Shown here in pieces: positions 1 to 9,991 of a stretch of DNA of 64,000 bases; within the stretch, counting starts at the first letter, position 1, and every line of letters begins with the position of its first letter. Where the stretch lies: contig DATHBD010000068.1 in assembly GCA_035296325.1 (NCBI GenBank), positions 21,597-85,596 on the forward strand. Reading direction: 5' to 3'. The translations under genes and the position numbers were made by a program. The notes beneath the pieces were generated by a model, which was not told the DNA's origin, did not search any database, and saw nothing but the letters and a program-made list of their open reading frames with translations. Source of the stretch: DATHBD01 sp035296325 (lineage in GTDB: Bacteria > Actinomycetota > Actinomycetes > Mycobacteriales > Micromonosporaceae).

Positions 1-1623
1 CTCATGGTGGCTGACCACCGGACCGTCCCGGTTGTGCCAATTGAGCCGCTCGGCATTCGCCCTGATGTAGGCCCGGTCCTGCTGGATGGCGAGGACCGCG
101 ACCATGAGGGCGGCACAGACCGCCGGGAGCACCGGCCAGGTGTCGTGCCGGCCACCGATGCGTCGGGCGACCAGCGACTCCGACCGTTTCGCGACGGTGT
201 AGAACAATTCGCCGACCGCCAATGCACCGGCGACCGGCAGCAGCGCGGCGAGCCGCCACGCGTCGTTGTAGAAGGGCCCGGTGACGAGATTGACCAGATC
301 CGTGTCGTACGCGGCGTCGCCGATGTAGAGGGCGGCGAATCCCACGTAGGCGATCGCGACCCACACCAGCCTGCGATGTGCCAGCATCAGGCCGATGCCG
401 ACCAGCGCCGCCAGCCCGAGGAGCCATCGCGGCACGTACAGCGTGGGGGAGAACGCGAGCGCCTGACCGAACGCCTCGATGGGCGATGCGATCTCGGGCC
501 ACCGGTAGCCAAGGGTGGCCCCCTTGCGGCGGAACGCCGGCAGCAGGGTCGGCGCTGCGAGCAGGAGCAGGACTGCGCCGGTCAGGACGACGGCCGGTAC
601 GGTGGTCCGCCAGCGGACGGCCTCGACCCGCAGGAGCATCGCACAGAGCAGCGCGACGGCGTAGATCCCCACCACGAAGATGAGACTCGGATGCAGGCCG
701 ATCATGCCCGTGAGCCCGAGCGCCACGCCGACGGGCCCGGCGAGCCCTCTCGGCACCACAAGGTGCCGGGCGAGGGCCAGCAACGCGGGAATGAGGGCCA
801 ACGCCGCGGAGTATGGCCACAGCGGTCCCCGCCACAGCTGGTCGTACGGGAAGGCGTTGAACCAGGTGGACGCGGCGGCGGCAACCGCCACGGCAACCGG
901 CGGCATCCGCCAGGCCATGCCCATCGCGGCGATGCCGATCGGCACCACAAGGATGGTCATCAGCGCCGCCAGGTTCAGCAGCGCCGGCATCGCCAGCCCG
1001 CCGTGGTCCAGCAGCAGTGCCAGCAGGGCATGGTAGGTGTTGGGGTAGAAGAAGTCGGTGGCCCCCGCGGAGTTCGCGATCGGCGCCAGGTCCGCCGGTA
1101 ACGGGTTGCCATGCTCGGCGATCCATCGCACGGCGTTTGCGTGGAACGGGGAGTCGAAGTCCTGGTTCACCGTTTTCGCGACGTTGTCCACGCCACGTTG
1201 GAACGTCCGCGCTCCGACCACCAGACCGAGCAGCACACCGACCGCCACCACGAAATGCTCCCGCAGGCGTCGCGGCTCGTCGACGGGCCGATCGGAGCGC
1301 GCCGACGCCGCGGCGCCATCCTCGCCCCCGACGGGTTGCGCGGTCTCGTCAGCGGTGGCCGCGGGCCGGGTGCGTGCGCGTCGCCGCAGCAGCCATGAGG
1401 CGCCGCCGATGATCAGGACCACGGTCAACACCCACGCGGTGAAGCTCCACGCACTCCATTTCGCGCCGAGGGTGCCGATGACGAATGTGCCGGCAGCGAC
1501 GGCGCCGAACGTCAGCAGTGGCCCGCACGCGAGCAGGGTCCATCCCCGCAATCGCAGAGCGAGACCAACAGCGGTGCCGGGCACCCAGAATGCCAGTACC
1601 ACAAGCAACACCAGAAACACCAT
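1..1623 (-). CDS. Polytopic membrane protein, DUF6541 type (C-terminus beyond window)
   Basis: From an ATG preceded by GAGGA, 541 codons stay open to the window edge, so the C-terminus is missing. Residues 1-70 form two hydrophobic segments. A charged linker follows at about 78-125, then a soluble stretch with the motif DFFYPNTYHALLALLLD, then many membrane segments. The layout resembles the DUF6541 family of large actinobacterial membrane proteins, whose biochemical role is unknown; a GT-C-like cell-envelope role is only a guess. Frames on either strand overlying this gene are Arg/Pro-rich and are shadows. A methyltransferase gene diverges from it on the other side of a 377-bp gap. Confidence 0.78.
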   Translation of the reverse strand, partial: MVFLVLLVVLAFWVPGTAVGLALRLRGWTLLACGPLLTFGAVAAGTFVIGTLGAKWSAWSFTAWVLTVVLIIGGASWLLRRRARTRPAATADETAQPVGGEDGAAASARSDRPVDEPRRLREHFVVAVGVLLGLVVGARTFQRGVDNVAKTVNQDFDSPFHANAVRWIAEHGNPLPADLAPIANSAGATDFFYPNTYHALLALLLDHGGLAMPALLNLAALMTILVVPIGIAAMGMAWRMPPVAVAVAAAASTWFNAFPYDQLWRGPLWPYSAALALIPALLALARHLVVPRGLAGPVGVALGLTGMIGLHPSLIFVVGIYAVALLCAMLLRVEAVRWRTTVPAVVLTGAVLLLLAAPTLLPAFRRKGATLGYRWPEIASPIEAFGQALAFSPTLYVPRWLLGLAALVGIGLMLAHRRLVWVAIAYVGFAALYIGDAAYDTDLVNLVTGPFYNDAWRLAALLPVAGALAVGELFYTVAKRSESLVARRIGGRHDTWPVLPAVCAALMVAVLAIQQDRAYIRANAERLNWHNRDGPVVSHHE

Positions 1624-2000
1624 CGAGTCGGGTCCTCAGAAGTCGATCCAGCGCAGGAAATGGCCGTGGACCGATTGGTGAGAGACGCCACGACGCGAGC
1701 CACCCTACCGTGTGTTGCCGCGCAGACCTGGCCCAGACGAAGAGTTACGTTGCGAATTGCGATTGTCACCGTACGTCGTTCCATTCGATACAGGTGTATC
1801 CCGATGCGCTCGGAGTGCTGCGCCGCACCCGCGGCGCAGCCCGACAATGGCAGTCTTGGATCAAATCCCAAACCGGAAATAACAGCTATATCTCCCCGGC
1901 CGCGGTGCGAAGCCGACAGTCGCGCTGCGCGATGCGGTATGTCGGATCGTGCAGTTCCGGGGCATTGCGGTTGGTCTTAGCGTCTGCAAGGCTTGCCGCC
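1624..2000. other. Divergent intergenic region
   Basis: This gap separates two divergently transcribed genes and is clearly more AT-rich than its surroundings. No RNA gene, repeat or long hairpin was recognised. It presumably carries both promoters. On the plus side a TAGCGT box at 1978-1983 and an AAGGCT box at 1988-1993 both lie close to the GTG start of the methyltransferase. Confidence 0.5.
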
Positions 2001-2609
2001 GTGACGCAGCCGCATTCGAAGCCAGGCACCCATGGGGTCGACTACACCGAACGTCTCCATCGCCTTGGCGGCGCCCGGTGGAAGCGCGTCCTCAATGTCC
2101 AGGCGCCGTATGCCTGGAACATCCGCCGGCTCGGTCTGGGCCTCACCCTCGACGTCGGATGCGGCCTGGGCCGCAACCTCGGCCACCTGGGCGGCAATGG
2201 TGTCGGCGTTGACCACAACCCGAGTTCGATCGCCTCGGCGCGGGCCCGCGGGCTGGAGGCGTACACCACGGAGGAGTTCCTGAACTCCAACCGGGCCAAA
2301 CCGGAGACCTTCGATTCGCTCCTCGCCGCGCACCTGCTGGAGCACCTCCCGGCGGAGCAGGCGGTCGAGGTCATCCAGATGTACCTGCCCTATGTCAAGA
2401 GCGGCGGCACCGTCGTGTTCATCACGCCGCAGGAGCGCGGGTACGCCAGCGACGCCACCCACGTGCGGTTCGTCGGATTCGACGAAGCGCGCCAGGTGTG
2501 CCGCGATCTCGGGATGACCGTCACTCGGCAGTACTCCTTCCCGCTGCCCCGGGTCGCCGGCAAGGTGTTCACGCACAACGAATTCCTCACGGTGGCCCGA
2601 CTTCCCTGA
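2001..2609 (+). CDS. Class I SAM-dependent methyltransferase
   Basis: A 202-residue protein starting at GTG. It has the SAM-binding glycine motif DVGCGLGRN near residue 50, an acidic strand ending GVDHNP, and the later motif LLAAHLLEHLP, as in Methyltransf_11/23-type enzymes. The open frame continues upstream, but that sequence is intergenic in composition, and family length and homology begin here. The substrate is unknown. The gene diverges from the DUF6541 membrane protein gene, and methyltransferases of this type are often near cell-envelope glycan genes, so an envelope substrate is possible but unproven. Confidence 0.82.
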   Translation: MTQPHSKPGTHGVDYTERLHRLGGARWKRVLNVQAPYAWNIRRLGLGLTLDVGCGLGRNLGHLGGNGVGVDHNPSSIASARARGLEAYTTEEFLNSNRAKPETFDSLLAAHLLEHLPAEQAVEVIQMYLPYVKSGGTVVFITPQERGYASDATHVRFVGFDEARQVCRDLGMTVTRQYSFPLPRVAGKVFTHNEFLTVARLP

Positions 2610-2729
2610 GCCCCGGCCGGGTAGCGCCGCGTCGGCCGGGCGGTGGGCCACGGTCACGTGCCGCGAGTACACGGAATCTCTACGCACCCAATGAAGGCGA
2701 TCGCCGCCTACGACGGCTAATGTCGGTGC

Positions 2730-4088
2730 ATGGACCGTCGCATTTTCGGGCTCGAGACGGAGTACGGCGTCACGTGCACCTACCGTGGTCAGCGGCGGCT
2801 GAGCCCGGACGAGGTGGCGCGCTACCTCTTCCGCCGGGTCGTGTCGTGGGGACGTTCCAGCAACGTCTTCCTGCGTAACGGCGCCCGGCTCTATCTGGAT
2901 GTGGGCTCGCACCCGGAGTACGCCACGCCGGAGTGCGACTCGGTGCCCGACCTCGTCATGCACGACCGCGCCGGCGAGCGGATCCTCGAGGGCCTGCTGA
3001 TCGACGCGGAGAAGCGGCTGCACGACGAGGGCATCGCCGGCGAGATCTACCTCTTCAAGAACAACACCGACTCCGCCGGCAACTCATACGGCTGCCACGA
3101 GAACTTCCTGGTGAGCCGGCACGGCGAGTTCGGCCGGCTGGCCGACATCCTGATCCCGTTCCTGGTCACGCGGCAGCTCATCTGCGGGGCGGGCAAGGTG
3201 CTGCAGACCCCCCGCGGCGCGGTGTACTGCCTGTCACAGCGCGCCGAGCACATCTGGGAGGGCGTGTCGAGCGCCACCACCCGGAGCCGGCCGATCATCA
3301 ACACCCGCGACGAGCCGCACGCCGACGCCGAGCGGTACCGGCGGCTGCACGTCATCGTCGGGGACTCCAACATGAACGAGGTCACCACACTGCTCAAGGT
3401 GGGCAGCGCCGACATCGTGCTGCGCATGATCGAGGCCGGGGTGGCGATGCGTGACCTCAGCCTGGAGAACCCGATCCGGGCCATCCGCGAGGTCAGCCAC
3501 GACATCACCGGGCGGCGCAAGGTGCGCCTCGCCAACGGCAAGGAGTGCAGCGCACTCGACATCCAGCAGGAGTACTACGCCAAGGCGACCGAGTTCCTGG
3601 AGCGCCGGGGGATGGACGCCGGGACCAAGCGGGTCCTCGACCTGTGGGGCCGGGTGCTCGCGGCGGTGGAGTCCGACAACCTCGCCGACGTGGAGCGCGA
3701 GATCGACTGGGTGAGCAAGCTGCGGCTGATTGAGGGGTACCAGCGCAAGCACGACATGCCCATGTCGCACCCCCGGGTGGCGCAGCTCGACCTCGCCTAC
3801 CACGACGTGCGGCGCGGCCGGGGGCTGTACGCGCTGATGGAGCGGCGCGGGTCGGTCGACCGGGTCGCCAGCGATGTGGAGATCTTCGAGGCGAAGGAGA
3901 CGCCGCCGCAGACCACCCGGGCGCGGCTGCGCGGCGAGTTCATCCGGCACGCCCAGGAGAAGCGGCGCGACTTCACCGTGGACTGGGTGCACCTCAAGCT
4001 GAACGACCAGGCCCAGCGCACCGTCCTGTGCAAGGACCCGTTCCGGGCGTACGACGAGCGGGTGGACCGGCTCATCGCGAGCATGTAA
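2730..4088 (+). CDS. pafA: Pup--protein ligase PafA
   Basis: PafA attaches the prokaryotic ubiquitin-like protein Pup through its C-terminal glutamate to substrate lysines, marking them for the mycobacterial-type proteasome. The 452-residue length is normal. It begins with the carboxylate-amine-ligase motif FGLETEYGV and contains GARLYLDVGSHPEYATPE, whose Asp-57 corresponds to the catalytic aspartate, followed by NNTDSAGNSYGCHENF. The Pup, Dop and proteasome genes are not in this window. A TAATGT box ends 6 nt before the ATG and no good ribosome binding site is seen, so the mRNA is probably leaderless. Confidence 0.97.
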   Translation: MDRRIFGLETEYGVTCTYRGQRRLSPDEVARYLFRRVVSWGRSSNVFLRNGARLYLDVGSHPEYATPECDSVPDLVMHDRAGERILEGLLIDAEKRLHDEGIAGEIYLFKNNTDSAGNSYGCHENFLVSRHGEFGRLADILIPFLVTRQLICGAGKVLQTPRGAVYCLSQRAEHIWEGVSSATTRSRPIINTRDEPHADAERYRRLHVIVGDSNMNEVTTLLKVGSADIVLRMIEAGVAMRDLSLENPIRAIREVSHDITGRRKVRLANGKECSALDIQQEYYAKATEFLERRGMDAGTKRVLDLWGRVLAAVESDNLADVEREIDWVSKLRLIEGYQRKHDMPMSHPRVAQLDLAYHDVRRGRGLYALMERRGSVDRVASDVEIFEAKETPPQTTRARLRGEFIRHAQEKRRDFTVDWVHLKLNDQAQRTVLCKDPFRAYDERVDRLIASM

Positions 4089-4187
4089 GCATCGATTGCC
4101 AGCTATCGACACAGCCCGCCCCGAGCTGATACACAGCTCGTGGCATTCCGGACTCCGCCCGGCATGTCGTCCGGGGAGGGGCATTTC

Positions 4188-7142
4188 ATGGCTGGGTTGC
4201 ACAGGCGGCGCAGAACGGCGACGGTGTCGGCCGTGCTCGCGGTCGTGGTGGTCGCCGCGCTGGCCGGCGTCGTGGCGTCGCCGGCCGTGGCCGCGCCTGG
4301 CGACGGGGCGTCCACCGCATGGCGGGGCGGTCGCTGGCATCTCGACCCACGCAGTGTGGTGAGCCGCTCCGACATCGTGCTGGCCGCGGCGAACGCCCTG
4401 CCCGCGCAGATGATGCCGCTGGGCAGCGGAACGCTCGGCGTCGCCACCTGGAACCCGCCGACCGGCTTCACCGCGCAGCTCAACCGGGTGGACACCCTGC
4501 CGAACTGGTTGTCCCCGGGCTGGCTGATGCTGCCCGGCCTGTCCGCCATGACCACGGCGCCGGACTTCTCGGCCCGGCTCGACCTCTACAACGGCCGGCT
4601 GATCCAGACCGGTGGCGGTATGACGCTCACCGCGTACGCGCGGTCCGGCACCGACCAGCTCGTCATCGACGTCACCGGCGCCGACCCGGACACCCCGCAG
4701 ATCGCGTCGCTGCAGCTCTGGGAGTCGGCGGCCCGCCCGGTCGTCACGGCCACCGCCGACGGCACCGTCGCCACCCTCTCCGCCACCTGGGCCGGGCCCG
4801 GTCCCGCCGGCGTCGGGGAGTCCACCTTCGGCCTGCTCTCCGGCATCACCGCCGGTGGTCGCGACGTCCGGGTGAGCAGCCCGACCGGCGACTTCCCGGC
4901 CGGTTCGGCGCCCGGCGCGGCGTACGGCGCGCAGGTCGACTTCCGCCCGCACCCGGACGGGTCGTTCCGGGTCGTGGTGGTCTCGCCACAGTGGACCGGC
5001 GGGGACGCGCAGGCCACCGCCACGTCGTTGCTCGGGGACGCCGCGACGGCGGGCGCCGCCGCGTTGGAACGCGAGCACACCGGGTGGTGGCACCGCTTCT
5101 GGCACTCGATCGCGCTGATGAAGCTGGAGTCGGCCGACGGCGCCGCGCAGTACCTGGAGAAGTTGCGCCTGATCGACCTGTACGCCGAGGCCGGCGCGAA
5201 CCGCGACAGCATGCCGGGGGACTCGGCCGGCGTGTCCGTGCTCTACCGCAGCCGGCAGGACCACAACCAGTACGGGCCGGGCGCGTGGTGGCACTGGAAC
5301 AACCGGATGCAGATCGAGGCCAACGTGGGCGCGGGCGCCTTCGCGCTCAACGAGGCGTACTTCAGCCTGTACCGGGACAACCTGGCGAACCTGCGCGACT
5401 ACACCCAGCGGATGAACCCGGGCCTGGAGGGGATCTGCATTCCGGAGACCATGCTCTACAACGGCGCCGGGAACGAGACCTCGATCTGCTCCAAGACCAC
5501 CGGGCGGGCCTGGTACAACGCCCGCACCATCAGTACCGGCGCCGAGGTGGGGCTACGGGTCTGGCAGCAGTACCTCTACACCGGCGACCGGGCGTTCCTG
5601 GAGCGCAACTACCCGCTGATGGCCGAGTCCGCGCGGTTCCTGCTGTCCTACGCCACCGTCGGTGCGGTGGACGGCAACCTGCACACGTTCCCGTCCAACG
5701 CGCACGAGACGCAGTGGGACGTGCACGATCCGACCACCGACCTCGCCGCGATGGGCGCCCTCTTCCCGGCCGTGGTGGCCGCCGCCACCACGCTGGGGCG
5801 CGACGCCGACCTGGCCGCCCGGCTGCGCCAGGCCCAGGACCAGATCCCGCCGTACGCCAGGGTCTTCGACACCGCCAACGGCGACCGCGCCAAGCCACCA
5901 CCCACCGCGACGCTGTGCAACCCGCCCACGGACACCGTTCCCGCGGCTGAGCAGCGTGCCGCCGCCGCGGCCTGTGACAACGCCGGCAACACGATCCTCT
6001 GGCTCTCCTACGACGTCGAGGCGACGCTGCGCAACTGGGAGAACATCGGGCTCGAGCCGGTCTGGCCGTACGGGCTGATCGGCGACGACACGGTGAGCCC
6101 GGAGGGCGGCGACCTCACCGCGCTGGCCCGGCGCACCTACGCGCTGCGGCCCAACCGGCCGGCGGTGGACTGCGCCGGGTGCACCGTCATTCCGGCCTCC
6201 GGGCAGGTGAAGGGGTGGAGCACCGATCCGATCGCCGCGGCGCGGCTGGGCCTGGCGAAGGAGTTCGAGACGGCGGCGATCTGGCTGACCGAGGGCTTCT
6301 CCAGCAGCCCGTCCTCGCTTGGCGGCGGTAGCCCGGCGTTCTACGAGCAGTCCGGCACGGTGGTGGCCGGCATGCAGGAGGCGCTGGTCCAGCACTACGA
6401 CGGGCTGCTGCGGATCGCGCCGGCCTGGCCGGCGGGGTGGAACGGCGCCGGCACGGTGTTCATCCAGGGCGCCGGCAAGGTGCACGTCCAGGTCCACGGC
6501 GGGGTGGTAGGCACGGTCGCCATCGAGGCCGGATCGACCGCGCCGATCCGGGTGCGCAACCCGTGGCCCGGGCAGCGGGTCGAGGTGGTCGACGGCCGTA
6601 CCGGGCGCCGCGTGGTGGCTCCGACCACCGACGCGACCTTCACCGTCCCGGCCCGGGCCCGGCACTCCTACCTCGTGCAGCGGGTGGACACACCGGTGCG
6701 GGCGATGCCGTTCCAGCCGCTCACCGGCGTCGCGGCCACCGCGGCGGCCACCCTGGACGCCCTGCCGCCGCTGAACTCCCGGGTGCGGACCCGGCACATC
6801 GGCATCCCCGGTCCGGACCAGGCGGTCGCCCTGGCACCGGCGCAGATCACGGCGCGGGCCGGCGCCCGGTTCAGCGGGGCGGTCGCGGTCGCGTCGGTGC
6901 CGGCGATGAAGTCCGGCGTGCCGCTGGCCGTCTCGATCGACTGGGGCGACGGCCGCGTCACCCGGGGCTCGGCGGTCCCCGAGCGGGCCGGGACCGGCGC
7001 GCTCACCGCCACCGTGCGGATCGAGGGGGAGCACCGCTACCGGGCCGCCGGCACGTATCCGGTGACGGTCACCCTGAGCGATGCAGGAACGTCGGCGCGG
7101 ATCGCCCTGACGTCGGCCGAGGCAGTGGTCGCGCCGCGGTGA
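4188..7142 (+). CDS. Secreted GH95-like glycoside hydrolase with C-terminal PKD-like domain
   Basis: The ATG chosen follows GGGGAGGG by 7 nt and opens a signal peptide: RRRR, a hydrophobic core, then SPAVAAP with cleavage near residue 36. The protein is 984 residues. The region from about residue 70 has MPLGSGTLGVATWNPP and, later, QEAL-type and (alpha/alpha)6 barrel-like stretches (HWNNRMQIEANVGAG, EGICIPETMLYNG, HETQWDVHDPTTDLA). These match the GH95/DUF5703-like glycosidases, so a fucosidase or galactosidase-like activity on exported polysaccharide is plausible. Residues about 905-980 (VSIDWGDGRVTRGS, GEHRYRAAGTYPVTVTLSD) form a PKD-like beta domain. The substrate is not determined. Confidence 0.8.
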   Translation: MAGLHRRRRTATVSAVLAVVVVAALAGVVASPAVAAPGDGASTAWRGGRWHLDPRSVVSRSDIVLAAANALPAQMMPLGSGTLGVATWNPPTGFTAQLNRVDTLPNWLSPGWLMLPGLSAMTTAPDFSARLDLYNGRLIQTGGGMTLTAYARSGTDQLVIDVTGADPDTPQIASLQLWESAARPVVTATADGTVATLSATWAGPGPAGVGESTFGLLSGITAGGRDVRVSSPTGDFPAGSAPGAAYGAQVDFRPHPDGSFRVVVVSPQWTGGDAQATATSLLGDAATAGAAALEREHTGWWHRFWHSIALMKLESADGAAQYLEKLRLIDLYAEAGANRDSMPGDSAGVSVLYRSRQDHNQYGPGAWWHWNNRMQIEANVGAGAFALNEAYFSLYRDNLANLRDYTQRMNPGLEGICIPETMLYNGAGNETSICSKTTGRAWYNARTISTGAEVGLRVWQQYLYTGDRAFLERNYPLMAESARFLLSYATVGAVDGNLHTFPSNAHETQWDVHDPTTDLAAMGALFPAVVAAATTLGRDADLAARLRQAQDQIPPYARVFDTANGDRAKPPPTATLCNPPTDTVPAAEQRAAAAACDNAGNTILWLSYDVEATLRNWENIGLEPVWPYGLIGDDTVSPEGGDLTALARRTYALRPNRPAVDCAGCTVIPASGQVKGWSTDPIAAARLGLAKEFETAAIWLTEGFSSSPSSLGGGSPAFYEQSGTVVAGMQEALVQHYDGLLRIAPAWPAGWNGAGTVFIQGAGKVHVQVHGGVVGTVAIEAGSTAPIRVRNPWPGQRVEVVDGRTGRRVVAPTTDATFTVPARARHSYLVQRVDTPVRAMPFQPLTGVAATAAATLDALPPLNSRVRTRHIGIPGPDQAVALAPAQITARAGARFSGAVAVASVPAMKSGVPLAVSIDWGDGRVTRGSAVPERAGTGALTATVRIEGEHRYRAAGTYPVTVTLSDAGTSARIALTSAEAVVAPR

Positions 7143-7222
7143 CGGGCGTCGGTGCGCCGCGCTGCCCGGGGCACCCGAAGGGGCAAGATCGTCAGTGCGC
7201 GGCGGGAGTACCGTTGGGTCTT

Positions 7223-7897
7223 GTGAACCGGACCATCGTGGCGCTGATCGGCACCGACGGCGCCGGCAAGACGACGCAGGCACGGTGGCTCGCCGACTGG
7301 CTCACCGGGCAGGGCCTCCCCGCCGCCTACTGGCGCAACGCGGGTGGCCGGCGCTGGCTGGGCCGGCTCGCCCAGCGCCTCGGCCGTCGTGACGCCGTCG
7401 ACCTGCTCGGCGCCGACGGCGTGCTGGTGCTCGAGGCGGCGCTGCGCTGGCTGGCGATCGCCCAGGCGCTGCTTCGGTCCCGGCTGGGTGGCCGGATCGC
7501 GGTGATGGACCGGTACGCGTACTGCCAGTACGCCAGCATCCGGGCACACGGGGGCCGCAGTGAACGCTGGGCCCGACTGCTGTACTCCGTCTTCCCCGCG
7601 CCCGACCTCGTCTGTTACCTGGCGGTGCCGGCCGGTGAGGCGTACCGCCGGATCGAGGCCCGGGGCACCGACCACGAGAGCATCGCGCACCTCGCCGCGC
7701 TGGACGTCGCCTACCGTGGCCTGCCCGAGGCGGGCCGCTTCGTCGTCGTCGACGGCTCAGGCACGCCCGCACAGGTCCGGGCTGCGCTGCACCGGGCCGT
7801 CGCGGCCAGCCTCACGCTGCCGGCGGATCAGGTGGACAGCAGCGAGGCGGCGTGCCGGCCGGCGGCGGCCGCCGCGACGAAGTACCAGGGGTCCTGA
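7223..7897 (+). CDS. Thymidylate-kinase-like P-loop protein
   Basis: A 224-residue protein with Walker A GTDGAGKTT at residues 10-18 and the TMPK-type DRY motif at 96-98, followed by YCQYAS. These suggest phosphorylation of a nucleoside monophosphate, but it is divergent from housekeeping Tmk and the substrate is uncertain. Start choice: a TACCGT box at 7209-7214 lies 8 nt before this GTG, which fits a leaderless transcript; a TTG three codons earlier is the alternative. The 3' end overlaps the convergent DUF3866 gene by 70 bp, so the last 23 residues (Ala-rich) share sequence with that gene. Confidence 0.75.
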   Translation: MNRTIVALIGTDGAGKTTQARWLADWLTGQGLPAAYWRNAGGRRWLGRLAQRLGRRDAVDLLGADGVLVLEAALRWLAIAQALLRSRLGGRIAVMDRYAYCQYASIRAHGGRSERWARLLYSVFPAPDLVCYLAVPAGEAYRRIEARGTDHESIAHLAALDVAYRGLPEAGRFVVVDGSGTPAQVRAALHRAVAASLTLPADQVDSSEAACRPAAAAATKYQGS

Positions 7898-8904
7898 GGC
7901 AGGCTCCGACCCATGGTGGACAGCGTCGCGGGCGATGCCCGCAGCGCCGCGTCGAGCCCGGCGGGATCGACCCGGACCAGGCGGTGCGGCGGCGCCAGCG
8001 GCGCCAGCGCGGCATCGACGGCGGCCCCCAGCGCCGTCGGCAGCCCGTGCGGGACGACCAGGTCGGCCGGGGCGAGCGCGACCCGGCCGTAGGCGGTCAA
8101 ACTGTGATGCGACACACCGAAGTGCCGTGGGCGCGGGTCGGCGTCGGAGATCCGCAGCGCGGCGACCGGCCGCCCGCCGAGCACGGCGGCCGCGTTGACC
8201 GCCTCGCCCGCGCCGACGCCGGAGAAGCCCCACGGCGTGCCGGTGCCGAGGTTTCCCGGCCCCTGGCAGACCACGGTGACGTCGGCGCCCAGGGCGTGCC
8301 GGGCGGCGAGCAGGCCGGCGTGCACGTTCGTCGCCTCCAGGTCGCCACCGAAGGCCTGACCCACCGTGATGACGCCGGCCAGCCGGGACGCCAGCGCGTC
8401 GAGGGTGCGGGAGAACCACGCCGGCAGCGCGCCGCCGTCGGTCATCACATGGGCCACCCGGACTCCCGCCGGCACGCCGGCGAGGATCGCCGGCAGGGCC
8501 GAGTGCAGGTCGGCGACGACCACCGGCATGCCACCGAGGTCGTCGGCGCCGGCCAGGACGTCCCGGTGCGGCGAATCCTCCTCGTCGGCGGCGAGCACGA
8601 CCGCCTGCAGCGGCGTGTACCGCGCCTTCACCACGTGCCCCGCGGCGGCGGAGTCCGGCGGGAGCCGGTCCGGCACCGCCACCACCAGCGCGTACCCGCC
8701 GGTGCCCAGGCCCAGCGCGAGCGCGTTGCAGTTGAGCAGCACCCGGTCACCCACCTGCGGCTCGCCCACCAGCGCGGGGTAGGCCAGCGCGCGCACCGTG
8801 GACGGGTCCTCCGGCCGGCGTGGCTCGACGCTCACCTCAAGCTCGATCGCGCCCCGCCAGGCCCGGCGCGGCGCGGACACGGTACCCCAGCGCCAGCGGA
8901 TCAC
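7828..8904 (-). CDS. DUF3866 family protein
   Basis: A 358-residue protein matching the actinobacterial DUF3866 family in sequence character (IRWRWGTV at the N-terminus, GYALVVAVPDRLPPD, CQGPGNLGTGTPWGFSG, HHSLTAYGRVALAPADLVVPHGLP). The function of the family is unknown. A TACGGT box lies exactly 7 nt before GTG 8904, so this was chosen over the in-frame GTG at 8913. The gene is divergent from pafB, with about 80 bp between them, and convergent with the kinase-like gene, which it overlaps by 70 bp. Confidence 0.8.
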   Translation of the reverse strand: MIRWRWGTVSAPRRAWRGAIELEVSVEPRRPEDPSTVRALAYPALVGEPQVGDRVLLNCNALALGLGTGGYALVVAVPDRLPPDSAAAGHVVKARYTPLQAVVLAADEEDSPHRDVLAGADDLGGMPVVVADLHSALPAILAGVPAGVRVAHVMTDGGALPAWFSRTLDALASRLAGVITVGQAFGGDLEATNVHAGLLAARHALGADVTVVCQGPGNLGTGTPWGFSGVGAGEAVNAAAVLGGRPVAALRISDADPRPRHFGVSHHSLTAYGRVALAPADLVVPHGLPTALGAAVDAALAPLAPPHRLVRVDPAGLDAALRASPATLSTMGRSLPQDPWYFVAAAAAGRHAASLLST

Positions 8905-8986
8905 GGCCCTCACCGTAACGGACCTGCCGCCGTGCCCCCCGCGTGGGCGAGGGCGAACAGGCGTTCGTGCTGCTAGGTTCGGACGC

Positions 8987-9991
8987 GTGTCGCGCAGCCG
9001 GACCGAGCGCCTCGTCAATCTGGTCATCTGTCTGTTGTCCACGCGGCGGTTCCTGACCGCGGCGCAGATCGCCGCGACCGTGCCCGGGTACGAGCATGAT
9101 CCGCTGGACGTGCGCGACCACGAGGCGTTCCAGCGCAAGTTCGAACGGGACAAGGCCGAGCTGCGCGAGCTGGGCGTGCCGCTGGAGACCGGCACGGCGA
9201 GCGCGTTCGACACCGAGCCCGGCTACCGGATCGCCCGGCGGGAGTATGCGCTGCCGGATGTCCACCTCGATCCGGACGAGGCGACGGCGGTCGGCATCGC
9301 GGCCCGGCTGTGGCAGCACGCCGGCCTCGCCGCGGCGGCCTCCTCGGGGCTGGCGAAGCTGCGGGCCGCCGGCATCGACGTGGACCCGCACGCGACACTC
9401 GGCGTCGAGCCGGTGGTGACCGTCGACGCGGCGTTCGAGCCGCTCACCGCCGCGGTGCGGGCCCGGCAGGCGGTCAGCTTCGGGTACCGCACACCCTCCG
9501 ACGACGCGCCGGTGACCCGCCGGGTGCAGGCCTGGGGCGTGGTCTGCTGGCGGGGCCGGTGGTACGTGGTCGGCCACGACCTCGACCGCGATGCCGCTCG
9601 CTGCTTCCGGCTCTCCCGGATCGTCACGGAGGTCCGCCCGGTCGGACAGCCGGGCGGCTACACGCCGCCGGAAGGGCTGGACCTGATCGGCTACGTGGCC
9701 CGCTGGTGGGGCCCGATGGAGCGCACGCAGCGGGCCACCGTGCTGGTCCGCCCGGGGCGTGGGGCCGGCATCCGGCGGTGGGCCGAGGAGACCACCGCCA
9801 CGCCGGAGGGAGACCGGGTGGTGCTGCGCTACGCCGACGCGGACTGGCTGGCCGGCTGGCTGCTCGCCTACGGCGCCGACGCCGTGGTGCTGGACCCGCC
9901 GGAGGTGCGCGACGTGGTGATCGCCCGGCTGCGTGAGGTGGCGCAGGCGCACGGCGGCGTGCGGGCCCTGGAGGAGGTGGCGGCACCATGA
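8987..9991 (+). CDS. pafB: WYL-domain transcriptional regulator PafB
   Basis: PafB is one half of the heterodimeric PafBC activator that controls the RecA/LexA-independent DNA-damage response in actinobacteria. This 334-residue protein has an N-terminal winged helix (RTERLVNLVICLLSTRRFLTA), a WYL domain with the signature GRWYVVGHDLDRD and FRLSRI near residues 188-212, and a C-terminal WCX region. The GTG start lies 7 nt after a TAGGTT box and no ribosome binding site is visible, so the transcript is probably leaderless. The stop overlaps the pafC start (ATGA), giving translational coupling. The pup, proteasome and pafA genes are not contiguous here. Confidence 0.93.
   Translation: MSRSRTERLVNLVICLLSTRRFLTAAQIAATVPGYEHDPLDVRDHEAFQRKFERDKAELRELGVPLETGTASAFDTEPGYRIARREYALPDVHLDPDEATAVGIAARLWQHAGLAAAASSGLAKLRAAGIDVDPHATLGVEPVVTVDAAFEPLTAAVRARQAVSFGYRTPSDDAPVTRRVQAWGVVCWRGRWYVVGHDLDRDAARCFRLSRIVTEVRPVGQPGGYTPPEGLDLIGYVARWWGPMERTQRATVLVRPGRGAGIRRWAEETTATPEGDRVVLRYADADWLAGWLLAYGADAVVLDPPEVRDVVIARLREVAQAHGGVRALEEVAAP

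Noticed and set aside
2..1126. Long frames on both strands over the DUF6541 gene
   Set aside because: A different minus-strand frame gives a hydrophobic protein with family motifs. These alternatives are Arg/Pro-rich without motifs.
3234..5294. 686-codon minus-strand frame opposite pafA and the glycosidase gene
   Set aside because: No recognisable domain; it lies opposite two well-supported genes, and its composition is that of a shadow frame.
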